The notes: generated from the letters alone by a model not told the origin. 63,752 bases of DNA from Gallionella sp. (GCA_028688275.1 JAQTYN010000012.1:1-63752); one strand, 5' to 3'; counted from the stretch's first letter, positions 25,630 to 34,796 are shown. Made by a program: numbers and translations.

Positions 25630-26439
25630 TTATGGAATGCTTCTGGCAAGACGGAAACCATAGAGATCATCGCCATAAGAAGCTGCATTGAGGCTGCGAT
25701 AGGACGACCGCACAAACCGTGCAATATCATTCCATGAACCACCGCGCAGTGCGTGCGCGGCAACGCCGCCGTGTTGAGCGGTTTCACTGGCCGTATCCAG
25801 CCACACACTGCCGTCTGTCGGTGCGCCATGATAATTCTCATGCCAGCCACCATCCTGAACGGATTCCCACACGTTGCCACTCATGTCATGCAAGCCCCAA
25901 GCATTGGCTTTCTTACCACCTACAGGGTGGGTTTTCTTGCCACTGTTGCTTGCGTACCAAGCTACCGTTCCTGTATCGCCACCACCACAATGAGTCTGAT
26001 CTACCCCTGCTCGACAAGCGTATTCCCACTCCGCCTCATTGGGTAAACGATACTGCTTACCCGTTTGTGCATTGAGCTTTTGAATAAAAACTTGGATTTC
26101 GTTCCAGCTGACATTTTCGACTGGGCAGGTGTCACCACACTCTGAAAATTCGCTGGGGTTGGTGCCCATCACGGCTTTCCATTGACCTTGTGTAACTTCG
26201 TATTTGCCCATCATAAATTCGTTGATGCGTACCGTGTGTGCGGGTTTTTCATCACCATCGCATTGAATATCGCGCCCATCACGGCAGCCCATCACAAAAC
26301 TACCTGCGGGGATTTTTACCATCTCTGGCTCTACGATAGTACTTGGTGCTGAGGCAGCGGGATTTTTATCTGCTGCGAAGGTAGGACTGCTGAATGCCAC
26401 TGCTAACAAAATCGTGGTTAAAATGGTGGATTGTTTCAT
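25630..26439 (-). CDS. Exported FGE-like (SUMF1) domain protein
   Basis: This 269-residue protein has a signal peptide (MKQSTILTTILLAVAFSSPT, cut near TFA), then one FGE-type domain: EMVKIPAGSFVMGCRDGRDI, KYEVTQGQWKAVMGTNPSEF, RLPNEAEWEYACRAG, MSGNVWESVQDGGWHENYHG, ALRGGSWNDIARFVRSSYRS and GFRLARSIP. The catalytic Cys pair of true FGE is absent, so it probably binds rather than modifies. It is a close paralog of the C-terminal domain at 230-900. A strong site (AAAGGAG) precedes ATG 26439. Location is periplasmic or extracellular. Confidence 0.88.
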   Translation of the reverse strand: MKQSTILTTILLAVAFSSPTFAADKNPAASAPSTIVEPEMVKIPAGSFVMGCRDGRDIQCDGDEKPAHTVRINEFMMGKYEVTQGQWKAVMGTNPSEFSECGDTCPVENVSWNEIQVFIQKLNAQTGKQYRLPNEAEWEYACRAGVDQTHCGGGDTGTVAWYASNSGKKTHPVGGKKANAWGLHDMSGNVWESVQDGGWHENYHGAPTDGSVWLDTASETAQHGGVAAHALRGGSWNDIARFVRSSYRSLNAASYGDDLYGFRLARSIP

Positions 26440-26826
26440 GGCTTACTCCTTTGTAGAAATTGAAATGTCGAATGCAAGAACTCCGTCCTTCTTTACGCCC
26501 AAAACAACGATTAAGACCTAATGATGCTCCAGCCGCTTAACAACGCATCGTCCTGCGATCAATCATGCCATTTTGGGTGAGTTGAAATAGTAGCAAAATT
26601 TGCTCATAGTAGGGTGATTTGAATAGGGTATTTACAAAGCGTGGTCGCATGCTGAAAACGCAGTAAGGCGTGAGACGAGCGTTCACCTAAACTCCCAAAT
26701 GACACCCGCTTTAAATCTGTACATTACCTGTGTTCCGCCACCCAAATTCATTATGCACTTCATAAAGCATCGGGAAAACGCTAGAATCCAACCTTTGCAA
26801 ACCGACTTACTAAAGGAATCCAAATT
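26440..26826. other. Divergent intergenic region (FGE-like gene / ilvE)
   Basis: About 390 bases lie between two divergent genes and must hold both promoters. I find no convincing -35/-10 pair, operator or small gene. CTAAAGGA at 26811-26818 is the ilvE ribosome binding site. Confidence 0.4.
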
Positions 26827-27747
26827 ATGTCCATGTCTGACCGCGACGGTTTTATCTGGCACGACGGGAAACTCGTGCCTTGGCGCGATGCCACGACGCA
26901 TGTTTTAACCCATACTTTGCATTACGGCATGGGTGTTTTTGAAGGCGTGCGCGCTTATAAAGCCGAAAAAGGCACGGCGATTTTCCGTTTGCAAGAGCAT
27001 ACCGATCGTTTGTTTAATTCCGCGCATATCTTCCAAATGAGAATGCCTTACGACAAAGCAACCATTATGGAAGCGCATCGTGAAGTGGTGCGTGCCAACA
27101 AACTGGAGTCCTGCTACATCCGCCCGATTGCCTTCTATGGTTCGGAAGCGATGGGCATTGCTGCGAAAACCTTATCGACTCACGTTGCGATTGCAGCTTG
27201 GCCTTGGGGCGCGTATTTGGGCGAAGAAGGCATGCGTCGCGGTATTCGCATTAAAACCTCCAGCTTCACCCGCCATCACGTCAACGTGAATATGTGCCGT
27301 GCCAAGTCTGTGACGACTTACGCGAATTCGATTTTGGCGCACCAAGAAGTGGCAAATGACAATTACGACGAAGCACTATTGTTGGATGTGGATGGCTACG
27401 TGGCAGAAGGTGCTGGCGAAAATATCTTTATCGTCAAAAAAGGCAAACTCTACACGCCCGATTTGACTTCCTGCTTGGAAGGCATCACCCGCGATTCTGT
27501 GATTACGCTGGCGAAGGAAATGGGCTTAGACGTGATCGAAAAACGCATTACTCGCGATGAAATCTATTGTGCAGAAGAGGCTTTCTTCACGGGTACAGCA
27601 GCGGAAGTCACGCCAATCCGCGAACTGGATCAACGCATGATTGGTCAAGGTTCACGCGGTCCCATTACGGAACGCTTGCAACAAGCCTTCTTTGATTGTG
27701 TGGCAGGCAAACACCCGCTGCATCAAGATTGGTTGGATTACGTTTAA
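26827..27747 (+). CDS. ilvE: Branched-chain amino-acid aminotransferase
   Basis: This 306-residue fold-type IV PLP enzyme transfers the amino group between glutamate and branched-chain keto acids. [20 protein letters not shown] near the start, GVFEGVRAY, and the PLP lysine in [20 protein letters not shown] (about residue 160), followed by [20 protein letters not shown] and [15 protein letters not shown], are all typical. ATG 26827 and ATG 26833 are both possible; the upstream AAAGGA favours 26827. It is followed by a zinc-finger gene, a common proteobacterial order (ilvE then zf-CHCC then waaF). Confidence 0.95.
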   Translation: MSMSDRDGFIWHDGKLVPWRDATTHVLTHTLHYGMGVFEGVRAYKAEKGTAIFRLQEHTDRLFNSAHIFQMRMPYDKATIMEAHREVVRANKLESCYIRPIAFYGSEAMGIAAKTLSTHVAIAAWPWGAYLGEEGMRRGIRIKTSSFTRHHVNVNMCRAKSVTTYANSILAHQEVANDNYDEALLLDVDGYVAEGAGENIFIVKKGKLYTPDLTSCLEGITRDSVITLAKEMGLDVIEKRITRDEIYCAEEAFFTGTAAEVTPIRELDQRMIGQGSRGPITERLQQAFFDCVAGKHPLHQDWLDYV

Positions 27748-27821
27748 TTTTTGGCGTAGGTCGGGCGCACGCCTGACCTCCTGCAACGCATGATTTTTGA
27801 TACCCCATAGGAGATTCACAA

Positions 27822-28019
27822 ATGAGCGCACCAAATACCCAACGCCATATCGACGTTACTGCGCACGACTTGCCGCTGACTTGCCCGATGCCTAATATGA
27901 GCACATGGGATTCTCATCCTAAAGTGGCGATTCCTCTGAAAAATGGAGGCTCTGCGACTTGCCCGTATTGCGGCACGGTTTACCAGTTCACGGGTGAATT
28001 GCCTAAAGGGCATCACTAA
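27822..28019 (+). CDS. Small zinc-finger (zf-CHCC) protein
   Basis: This 65-residue protein has the CHCC zinc pattern: a Cys in LTCPMPNM, His in WDSHPKVAIPL, and CPYC in ATCPYCGTVYQFTG. This fold is shared with the NDUFS6 subunit of complex I. Bacterial copies next to ilvE and heptosyltransferase are common and of unknown role. ATG 27822 follows TAGGAG. Confidence 0.9.
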   Translation: MSAPNTQRHIDVTAHDLPLTCPMPNMSTWDSHPKVAIPLKNGGSATCPYCGTVYQFTGELPKGHH

Positions 28020-28033
28020 AATATACGGCAACC

Positions 28034-28140
28034 CGTGGTTACGAATTCATTCGTACCCTTGAGCTAGGATGAAACGACAGTTTTCCATTTCACTCCACTT
28101 TTTCGCCCTGTCGGGCGATGTATGAATTTGTCGCACCCAC
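28034..28140. repeat. 106-bp foldback repeat family, copy C
   Basis: The copy begins GTGGTTACGAATTCATTCGT and ends ATGAATTTGTCGCACCCAC, with TTTTCGCCCTGTCGGGCGAT in the centre. It has the same length and orientation as copy A and is more diverged in the left-centre. Confidence 0.8.
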
Positions 28141-28158
28141 ACAGCCCGATCTTAATCC

Positions 28159-29181
28159 ATGTACAAAATCCTAGTCATCGCGCCCAGTTGGGTAGGCGAC
28201 AATATGCTGATGCAGCCGATGCTCATGCGGCTAAAGCAACGCCATCCCGACTGCCAAATTGACGTACTCGCGCCGCCATGGACAGCAGGGCTGCTCAATG
28301 CCATGCCAGAAGTGGCAAAGGTGTTGATTAACCCCTTTCCGCACGGCGCGTTGCACCTGCTTCAACGCTATCGCCTCGGCAAACAACTGCGTGCCGAGCA
28401 TTATCAACAAGTGCTGGTTTTACCCAACTCGCTTAAATCCGCGCTGGTGGCGTTTTTTGCCAACATCCCGTTGCGCACAGGCTTTGTCGGCGAATCGCGT
28501 TATGGCTTGCTGAATGATGCGCGCAAGTTGGATAAGCAAGCCTTGCCGTTGATGGTGGAGCGTTTCGCACAACTCGCCGAGTCGCCCCAAGGTAAAATTC
28601 CTCGTCCCTTGCCCAACCCTGTGTTGCAGGTCTCCGAAGCGCAATGTCGCTATACCTTGGACAAATTGGCTTTATCCTTACACAAACCCGTCACGGTGTT
28701 TTGCCCTGGGGCGGAATATGGCGCGGCAAAGCGTTGGCCAACCAGCTATTTCGCCGACATTGCCCTGCGGCTACATGCACAAGGTGAGGCCGTTTGGCTG
28801 TTAGGGTCGGGTAAAGACCGAGCGGTTGCCGATGAAATCAACCAACTGACTGGCAATCATTGCAATAACTTATGTGGACGGACGGATTTAAGCGACGCGC
28901 TCGCCATCCTTGCCTGCGCGCAACGGGTGATTAGCAATGATTCTGGCTTGATGCACTTAGCCGCCGCACTGGACAAGCCACTCATCGCCCTGTTTGGTTC
29001 AAGCAGCCCACAATTTACCCCGCCGTTGTCGCCCAACGCACAAGTGGTGCAATATTCCATCGCTTGTAGCCCTTGCTTCAAACGCGTCTGCCCACTGGGC
29101 CATTTTGACTGCATGATGCAACTCACACCCGATAAAGTATGGGCGCAGTTGCAATCATTACCTGTACTTGCAGGCCAATGA
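28159..29181 (+). CDS. waaF: ADP-heptose:LPS heptosyltransferase II
   Basis: This 340-residue GT9 glycosyltransferase adds the second heptose of the lipopolysaccharide inner core at the cytoplasmic face. It begins KILVIAPSWVGDNMLMQPML, has FCPGAEYGAAKRWP (ADP-heptose site, about 185-198), WLLGSGKDRAVADEI, NLCGRTDLSDALAILA and the C-terminal VISNDSGLMHLAAALDKPLI. SCxPC-type CSPCFKRVCPLGHFDCM near the end is characteristic of WaaF. Length fits. Confidence 0.95.
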   Translation: MYKILVIAPSWVGDNMLMQPMLMRLKQRHPDCQIDVLAPPWTAGLLNAMPEVAKVLINPFPHGALHLLQRYRLGKQLRAEHYQQVLVLPNSLKSALVAFFANIPLRTGFVGESRYGLLNDARKLDKQALPLMVERFAQLAESPQGKIPRPLPNPVLQVSEAQCRYTLDKLALSLHKPVTVFCPGAEYGAAKRWPTSYFADIALRLHAQGEAVWLLGSGKDRAVADEINQLTGNHCNNLCGRTDLSDALAILACAQRVISNDSGLMHLAAALDKPLIALFGSSSPQFTPPLSPNAQVVQYSIACSPCFKRVCPLGHFDCMMQLTPDKVWAQLQSLPVLAGQ

Positions 29182-29284
29182 GCTTTAGCACCCCGCCACA
29201 CTGCAAGATCAAAACCCTTCGCCATCGCGCTTCGCTTATAATTGCCCATCGTTTTACCGTCTTTATTAACTGCAAGGAGTTACC

Positions 29285-29827
29285 ATGAGTTTATTAAATG
29301 TTCGTCCAGGAAAAAATCTACCGCACGAATGTAATGTGATTATTGAAATCCCCAAACACGCTGATCCTGTGAAATATGAGGTGGATAAAGGGGCGGGTGT
29401 ATTGATGGTGGATCGGTTTATCGGCTCATTGATGCGCTATCCTTGCAACTACGGTTTTATCCCTGAAACCATTGCCGATGATGGCGACCCCGTGGATGTG
29501 TTGGTGATTACGCCCTTCCCCGTGGTACATGGCGCCGTGATTGCGTGCCGTCCCGTGGGTATGTTGGCGATGTCGGACGAAGGGGGCGATGATGCGAAAA
29601 TTATTGCGGTTCCAACCGATAAATTGACCCCTTTGTACCATGAGATCAAAAGCTACGAAGATTTGCCCGCGATCACGTTGGAACAAATCAAGCACTTCTT
29701 TGAATTGTACAAAGCCTTGGAACCAGGTAAATGGGTAAAAATCCGTGGCTGGGAAGGTGTTGAAGCTGCCCATGCCGAAATCACCAACGGTTTGGCTGCG
29801 TATCAAAAAGAAGTATCAGGACAGTAA
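29285..29827 (+). CDS. ppa: Inorganic pyrophosphatase, family I
   Basis: This 180-residue enzyme hydrolyses pyrophosphate to two phosphates. Key segments are IEIPKHADPVKYEVDKGAGV, RYPCNYGFIPETIADDGDPV with the Mg-binding DGDPVDVLV, and IKHFFELYKALEPGKWVKIR. Length matches bacterial hexameric enzymes (about 176). ATG 29285 follows AAGGAG. A terminator follows at 29843. Confidence 0.96.
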   Translation: MSLLNVRPGKNLPHECNVIIEIPKHADPVKYEVDKGAGVLMVDRFIGSLMRYPCNYGFIPETIADDGDPVDVLVITPFPVVHGAVIACRPVGMLAMSDEGGDDAKIIAVPTDKLTPLYHEIKSYEDLPAITLEQIKHFFELYKALEPGKWVKIRGWEGVEAAHAEITNGLAAYQKEVSGQ

Positions 29828-29842
29828 TTCGCTTGATAAATT

Positions 29843-29869
29843 GGTCGGGTTGTTATGCCCGACCTTTTT
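29843..29869 (+). terminator. Terminator after ppa
   Basis: GGTCGGG and CCCGACC flank an eight-base loop and are followed by TTTTTC, 15 bases behind the ppa stop. Confidence 0.85.
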
Positions 29870-29940
29870 CTTGAGCGGTTTTCGGTAGGCCTCGTGGCAG
29901 CGTGTTCTACCCAAAACTCACTATTCAACAAAGGAATAAC

Positions 29941-30792
29941 ATGACAGCTCAAATCATTGACGGTAAAACCATCGCCCAACAAGTTCGTGCTGAATGGAAA
30001 GTACGGGCAGATGCGCTCAAAGCACGCGGCATTACCCCAGGCATGGCGGTAATTATCGTAGGTAACGACCCCGCCTCTAAAGTGTATGTGGCGAACAAAG
30101 TTAAAGCTTGTGCGGAGTTAGGGCTATATTCCAAACACGTTGAATTGGCGAGCGATTGCACGGAAGCCGCGTTGTTGTCAGAAGTCGAAGCATTGAATAA
30201 CGACCCCGCGATTCACGGTATTTTGGTGCAATTACCGCTGCCCAAACATTTGGATGCCAACAAAGTCATCGAAGCGATTAACCCCGATAAAGATGTCGAT
30301 GGTTTCCATCAAAAAAATGTCGGCGCATTGGTCACAGGCGAAACGCCGTTTCCGTCTTGCACACCGTATGGAGTGATGGTGTTGCTGGAAAAGACAGGCA
30401 TTGCGATCGAAGGCAAACACGCGGTAGTGGTAGGGCGCAGCAATATCGTCGGAAAACCGATGGCATTGTTATTGCTGCACAAAAATGCAACGGTGACGAT
30501 TTGCACTTCCAAAACCGTCGATTTAGCCAAACACACGCGTGATGCCGATATTTTGGTTGCAGCCGTGGGACGCGCCAATTTTATTACGGGTGATATGGTC
30601 AAACCTGGCGCGACGGTGATTGACGTGGGCATTAACCGCAATGCAGAAGGAAAATTGGTTGGCGATGTGGATTTTGCCAGTGTCAAAGAGGTCGCTGGCT
30701 ATATTACCCCTGTGCCTGGCGGAGTCGGCCCGATGACCATTACCATGCTGGTCGCTAATACCGTGCGGGCAGCGGAACGAGCGAACAGGTAG
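29941..30792 (+). CDS. folD: Methylenetetrahydrofolate dehydrogenase/cyclohydrolase
   Basis: This 283-residue bifunctional enzyme interconverts 5,10-methylene- and 10-formyl-tetrahydrofolate with NADP. It has [20 protein letters not shown] with the catalytic Lys, [34 protein letters not shown], the dinucleotide site [17 protein letters not shown], and the ending [23 protein letters not shown] 29941 is chosen because AAAGGAAT precedes it. An upstream in-frame start at 29902 lacks such a site. Confidence 0.96.
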   Translation: MTAQIIDGKTIAQQVRAEWKVRADALKARGITPGMAVIIVGNDPASKVYVANKVKACAELGLYSKHVELASDCTEAALLSEVEALNNDPAIHGILVQLPLPKHLDANKVIEAINPDKDVDGFHQKNVGALVTGETPFPSCTPYGVMVLLEKTGIAIEGKHAVVVGRSNIVGKPMALLLLHKNATVTICTSKTVDLAKHTRDADILVAAVGRANFITGDMVKPGATVIDVGINRNAEGKLVGDVDFASVKEVAGYITPVPGGVGPMTITMLVANTVRAAERANR

Positions 30793-30801
30793 GAGAAGAA
30801 T

Positions 30802-31458
30802 ATGTTTAGAATGCTTGCGCTCTGTTTGCTGTGGCTGCCGATTCAGGTAAATGCGGCACAACTGATTGAAAAACAAGGCAACGTGTTTATTCAGGCAGAG
30901 ACGGGACAGGTGCAGCAATTGACCCACTTAGGGCAGGATAGCCAACCCGCCCTATCGCCCGACGGCAAGCGTATTGTGTTTGTGCGAAAACAAGCTCGCT
31001 CGAATCCGTTGATTGCCGAGGATCAGCCCAATGAATTGTGGGTGATGGATGCGACAGGCAGCAATGCCCGCGTGTTGTTGTCGCCGCATGAAGACGAAGA
31101 TCCGTACAAAAATCTCACGGATTTTAATCATCCCTTGTTTAGCTTAGACGGCACAGCGGTGTATTTTAACTGCGCTGCGTGGGTCACATCAGGTGCGATT
31201 CATCGCGTTGAATTGTCCACGCAACAAACGAATTTCGTCACCGATGGCGATAGTTTGGATGTCGTACCCGCTGGAAAGTATCAGGGATATTTGATTGTTT
31301 ACAAACATAAATATCGAAAATCAGGCGGCGCGAATGATGCCTATTGGCTGGTTTCCTCACTAGGCAAAGAAATTCGCCGCATCGGGACAGAAGAAAAGCA
31401 CGTCACCGCTTTTATCCGCAATAGCTTGACGAAAGGCTTTGTGAAACGAGAAAAGTGA
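30802..31458 (+). CDS. Exported TolB-like beta-propeller protein
   Basis: This 218-residue protein has a signal peptide (MFRMLALCLLWLPIQVNA). PALSPDGKRIVFVRK, NELWVMDATGSNARVLLS and HPLFSLDGTAVYFNCAAW are WD40-like PD40 blades of the TolB type. Only about three blades are present, fewer than a full propeller. The C-terminal GFVKREK and stop codon come from a foldback repeat, so the protein may be truncated. It begins nine bases after folD with AGGAG and is probably cotranscribed. Confidence 0.75.
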   Translation: MFRMLALCLLWLPIQVNAAQLIEKQGNVFIQAETGQVQQLTHLGQDSQPALSPDGKRIVFVRKQARSNPLIAEDQPNELWVMDATGSNARVLLSPHEDEDPYKNLTDFNHPLFSLDGTAVYFNCAAWVTSGAIHRVELSTQQTNFVTDGDSLDVVPAGKYQGYLIVYKHKYRKSGGANDAYWLVSSLGKEIRRIGTEEKHVTAFIRNSLTKGFVKREK

Positions 31459-31510
31459 AATGTGAAACAAACCGTCGCGAGTCCACACCTTTCACCTTTC
31501 ACCTTTCACC
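31441..31510. repeat. GTGAAA foldback shared by two convergent gene ends
   Basis: GTGAAACGAGAAAAGTGAAA (left) is largely complementary to CACCTTTCACCTTTCACCTT (right). The left arm contains the stop of the TolB-like gene (31456-31458), and the right arm contains the stop of xseA (31492-31494, minus strand). A similar motif occurs at 155-200. Confidence 0.8.
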
Positions 31511-32832
31511 CCCTCAATCACCTGCACCATGCTTTCACTTTCTACAAACGTCAGTGTCAGCCGCTCGCCAACGGTAATTTGCGCGCTATCGCTCACCACT
31601 CGTCCCTGTGCGTTGCGCACCAAACTATAGCCGCGCCCCAGCACTTGTTGCGGGTTGAGCAAATGGAGTTGTTGCGTGAGGTGCGCTAATTGTCCGTTTT
31701 GCTGTGTATGGCGATGTTGCCACGCGGTGTTTAAGCGTTGCGCGAGGTGATCCAGTGCCTGCGTTTGTCGCAAAAACCCACGCCGTGAGGCGTTTAATCG
31801 GTGCGCTAAACTTTGCCATTGTCCATTCTGTTGTTGATAACGATAGACGAAAGCCCGCTGCATACGCTGTTGCAATTGGTCGAGTTGCTGAGCTTGGCGT
31901 TGCAATTGTTGCGCGGGATGTACCAGCCGACGTTGCAAATAATCTAAGGTCTGCATGGCGTTGTAGAGACGATTGCGTTGGGCGCGTTGCAAATGTTGCG
32001 CGGTATTGTCCAATCCTTTCAACAAAGCGTGGCGATCAGGCACGACACGTTGCGCGGCGGCAGTAGGCGTAGGCGCGCGTTCATCCGCCACAAAATCCGC
32101 GATGGTGAAATCGGTTTCATGCCCCACCCCACTGACAATCGGCAATGCGCTGGCGGCAATGGCACGCGCCACCACTTCCTCATTAAACGCCCACAAATCT
32201 TCGATGCTCCCGCCGCCGCGACACACAATGAGCACATCGCATTCCGCGCGTTGATTGGCAATGGCAATCGCCTGTGCAATTTTGGCGGCACTGCCGATAC
32301 CTTGCACGGGCGTAGGATACAAAATCACAGGCAAACTGGGTAAGCGTAGTCGTAAGGTGGAAAGCACGTCTCGCAGCGCGGCAGCTTGCGGTGAGGTGAC
32401 GATGCCCACTCGGCGTGGAAAAGGCGGCAGCGGGCGTTTACGGGCGAATAAACCCTCGTCTAATAGCTGTTGCTTCAGTCGCTCGAACTGTTCAAACAAT
32501 ATCCCCAATCCCGCGGGACGTGCTTGCTCCACCATCAGCTGAAATTCACCACGTTGCTCATATAAGGTTGCCAACGCCAACACTTCAATTTGCATCCCAT
32601 TGGTCAGCGGACGTTGCAGCGTCGTGCTTTTGTGGCGAAACATCACGCAGCGCACTTGCGCTTGTTCGTCTTTAAGCGAAAAGTAGTAATGTTCCGAAGC
32701 GGCTTTGACTAAATTGGATACTTCGCCTCGCACCCATAATAAGGGGACGCTATTTTCCAATAGTTGCTTCACAGCAAGATTGAGCTCCGCCACGCTGAGT
32801 ATGCGGGCTTTTTCAGATAAATCTAAAGACAT
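31492..32832 (-). CDS. xseA: Exodeoxyribonuclease VII large subunit
   Basis: This 446-residue nuclease subunit degrades single-stranded DNA with XseB. The N-terminal OB fold (LSVAELNLAVKQLLENSVPL, LWVRGEVSNL, YYFSLKDEQAQVRCVMFRHK) is followed by the catalytic PRRVGIVTSPQAAALRDVLS, VIVCRGGGSIEDLWAFNEE and VSGVGHETDFTIADFVADER. A long Gln-rich coiled coil (QHLQRAQRNRL, QQLQRQAQQLDQLQQRMQRA) leads to the C-terminal GYSLVRNAQGRVV motif. The last residues GVKGER derive from a repeat. Confidence 0.95.
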   Translation of the reverse strand: MSLDLSEKARILSVAELNLAVKQLLENSVPLLWVRGEVSNLVKAASEHYYFSLKDEQAQVRCVMFRHKSTTLQRPLTNGMQIEVLALATLYEQRGEFQLMVEQARPAGLGILFEQFERLKQQLLDEGLFARKRPLPPFPRRVGIVTSPQAAALRDVLSTLRLRLPSLPVILYPTPVQGIGSAAKIAQAIAIANQRAECDVLIVCRGGGSIEDLWAFNEEVVARAIAASALPIVSGVGHETDFTIADFVADERAPTPTAAAQRVVPDRHALLKGLDNTAQHLQRAQRNRLYNAMQTLDYLQRRLVHPAQQLQRQAQQLDQLQQRMQRAFVYRYQQQNGQWQSLAHRLNASRRGFLRQTQALDHLAQRLNTAWQHRHTQQNGQLAHLTQQLHLLNPQQVLGRGYSLVRNAQGRVVSDSAQITVGERLTLTFVESESMVQVIEGVKGER

Positions 32833-33726
32833 CCTGATTCCTTGTGCGTAAGTGCGACAGTTGCGTCAAAATGCAAGCCTATTCAACTCACAAATCACAT
32901 GCAACCCATTGATTTAATAATACATTCAATTTACGTCAAAATATAAGCAAGTTAGCAAAAATCCTTATGCGACAGCCTGTTACATACTGAATACACGCTT
33001 TCGCCCACAAAGTTATCCACAGTTTATGTGTATAAGCAAAAAAGCTGTTTCGGGACGGGAAGTTAGCAAAACACCCCAAAAAAGGGTTGACTTTCTCAAA
33101 TAACCCACAATTTCATCACCCCACCATTTTCATCAGATAGCTAATCACAGCAAAACAAAGTTTTTGCACAACCAATTGTTTATTAAAGATATTTTTTATA
33201 ATTAAAAAATAAGCAGGCTAACAAAAACCCTTATAGGACATCGCTTTAAAGGGAAATCCCCAGCTTTATCCACAACTTTATCCACAGTTTCTGTGCATAA
33301 ACAAAAAAACTGTTTAAGAATGCAGAGTTAGCACAGGTTTGTGACAGAAATAAGTTCAACACAGAAATTAAAATGATAAAACCTTGACAAATCACAATTC
33401 ATCCACAAAACGCCGCACGCCGCTTACATCCTGTTGCGCCGTAAAAATAAACCCTCGTATTTTTATAATACATTGTTTATAAGGGATTATTTAACTTGTC
33501 AAAAAATAGACATCTTATTAAAAAACGATATGGAACGGCGACTTAAAGCGTCTATCCCCTGACTTATCCACAAGCTTATCCACATTATTTGTGCATAAAC
33601 AAAATAATCATTTAATAACAACTGGTTATATATTATCCACCAAGAATAAGGCGCAGAAATCTTGCTCATTAGGGTGCGACACGCTACAGTTGCGCCCCGT
33701 CAATTTAAGCACATTGGAGAATACGC
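32833..33726. other. Candidate replication origin / DnaA-box array
   Basis: This AT-rich stretch has no gene. It holds eight exact TTATNCACA boxes. Cluster 1: 33013 (+) and 33027 (-), with a degenerate box at 33001. Cluster 2: 33266 (+), 33278 (+) and 33292 (-). Cluster 3: 33564 (+), 33576 (+) and 33590 (-), plus a one-mismatch box at 33633. Spacing inside clusters is 12 then 14 bases each time. AT-rich tracts (ATATTTTTTATAATTAAAAA at about 33189) could unwind. No dnaA or mnmG is adjacent, so a secondary DnaA-binding locus is possible, but the array looks like oriC. Confidence 0.7.
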
Positions 33727-34335
33727 GTGTTTGCTATCGTTGAAGCGGCTGGCTGGCCGATCTGGTTTTTAATTCTTGCCTCTATCATCGCCCTCGGTTT
33801 AATCGTGGAGCGAGCACTCTATTTGCGGCGCAGCCAAGTGGCTCCGTCTGGTTTGTTGAGTACCGTCATCAAAGAGCTGAAACCTAACAGCACAAATGAA
33901 GCCTTGGTCGAAAAGTTGCAGGCTGGCTCACCCATGGGGCGCATTTTTGCAGCAGGCGTGAAAAATGTCAGCAGCTCGACCGACGTGATGAAAGAGTCGA
34001 TTGAAGAAGCAGGGCGCGCCGTCAACCATGACTTGGAACGCTTTTTGACCACGTTGGGAACGATTGCCTCGATTAGCCCACTATTAGGGTTGTTTGGCAC
34101 GGTAGTAGGCATGATCGAAATTTTCGGCTCCCAAAATGCAGCGGGCAATAGCCCAGCAATTTTGGCGCACGGCATTTCAATCGCGCTGTACAACACCGCA
34201 TTTGGGCTGATCGTTGCGATTCCCAGCATGATTGCTTACCGCCACTTCCGCGCACAAGTCGATAGCCTGACCGTGGAAATGGAGCAACAAGCGATCAAAC
34301 TGGTGGAAATTGTCCACGGTCAACGTAAAGGTTAG
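33727..34335 (+). CDS. exbB: ExbB/TolQ-type proton channel protein
   Basis: This 202-residue inner-membrane protein of the MotA/TolQ/ExbB family energises outer-membrane transport with ExbD. It has three membrane spans (about 11-29, 112-135 and 154-176), with [20 protein letters not shown] and HGISIALYNTAFGLIVAIPS as the conserved motifs. It starts with GTG at 33727. The gene is followed three bases later by exbD and then, after the helicase island, by lpxK-kdsB, the usual betaproteobacterial order. Confidence 0.92.
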   Translation: MFAIVEAAGWPIWFLILASIIALGLIVERALYLRRSQVAPSGLLSTVIKELKPNSTNEALVEKLQAGSPMGRIFAAGVKNVSSSTDVMKESIEEAGRAVNHDLERFLTTLGTIASISPLLGLFGTVVGMIEIFGSQNAAGNSPAILAHGISIALYNTAFGLIVAIPSMIAYRHFRAQVDSLTVEMEQQAIKLVEIVHGQRKG

Positions 34336-34338
34336 ATC

Positions 34339-34758
34339 ATGAACTTTCAACGAGGGCGAAATCGGGAAGAGCCTGAAATCAATTTGATCCCGATGATAGA
34401 CGTGTTGCTGGTGATCCTGATTTTTATGATGGTGACCACCAGCTACGCTAAATTTTCTGAACTGCAAATCAACTTACCCGAAGCAGGCGGCGAAGCGGTT
34501 GCTACCACCGTCAAGCCTATCAACGTATCGGTCGATGCCACGCAGCACTACGCCATTAACGAGCAAACGCTCCCTGCGGGAGGTGTGACCGCCCTCGCCG
34601 CCGCCCTCAAAACGGCAGCAGGCGCGCAAACCGATCCCACCATCGTCATCAACGCCGATGCCAAAGCCACCCATCAATCGGTCATCGACGTGATGGAAGC
34701 CGCTCGTGTAGCAGGGTTTGGACGGATTACCTTTACCACGCAGAATCAGGCGCAGTAG
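34339..34758 (+). CDS. exbD: ExbD/TolR-type biopolymer transport protein
   Basis: This 139-residue protein has one N-terminal span. The family signature EINLIPMIDVLLVILIFMMV (about residues 13-32) includes the Asp that carries protons with ExbB. The periplasmic part ends TIVINADAKATHQSVIDVME AARVAGFGRITFTT. Start three bases after exbB indicates an operon. Confidence 0.93.
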   Translation: MNFQRGRNREEPEINLIPMIDVLLVILIFMMVTTSYAKFSELQINLPEAGGEAVATTVKPINVSVDATQHYAINEQTLPAGGVTALAAALKTAAGAQTDPTIVINADAKATHQSVIDVMEAARVAGFGRITFTTQNQAQ

Positions 34759-34796
34759 GCATTTTGACTCACGCGATCACTTGTGCATTGGGACTT

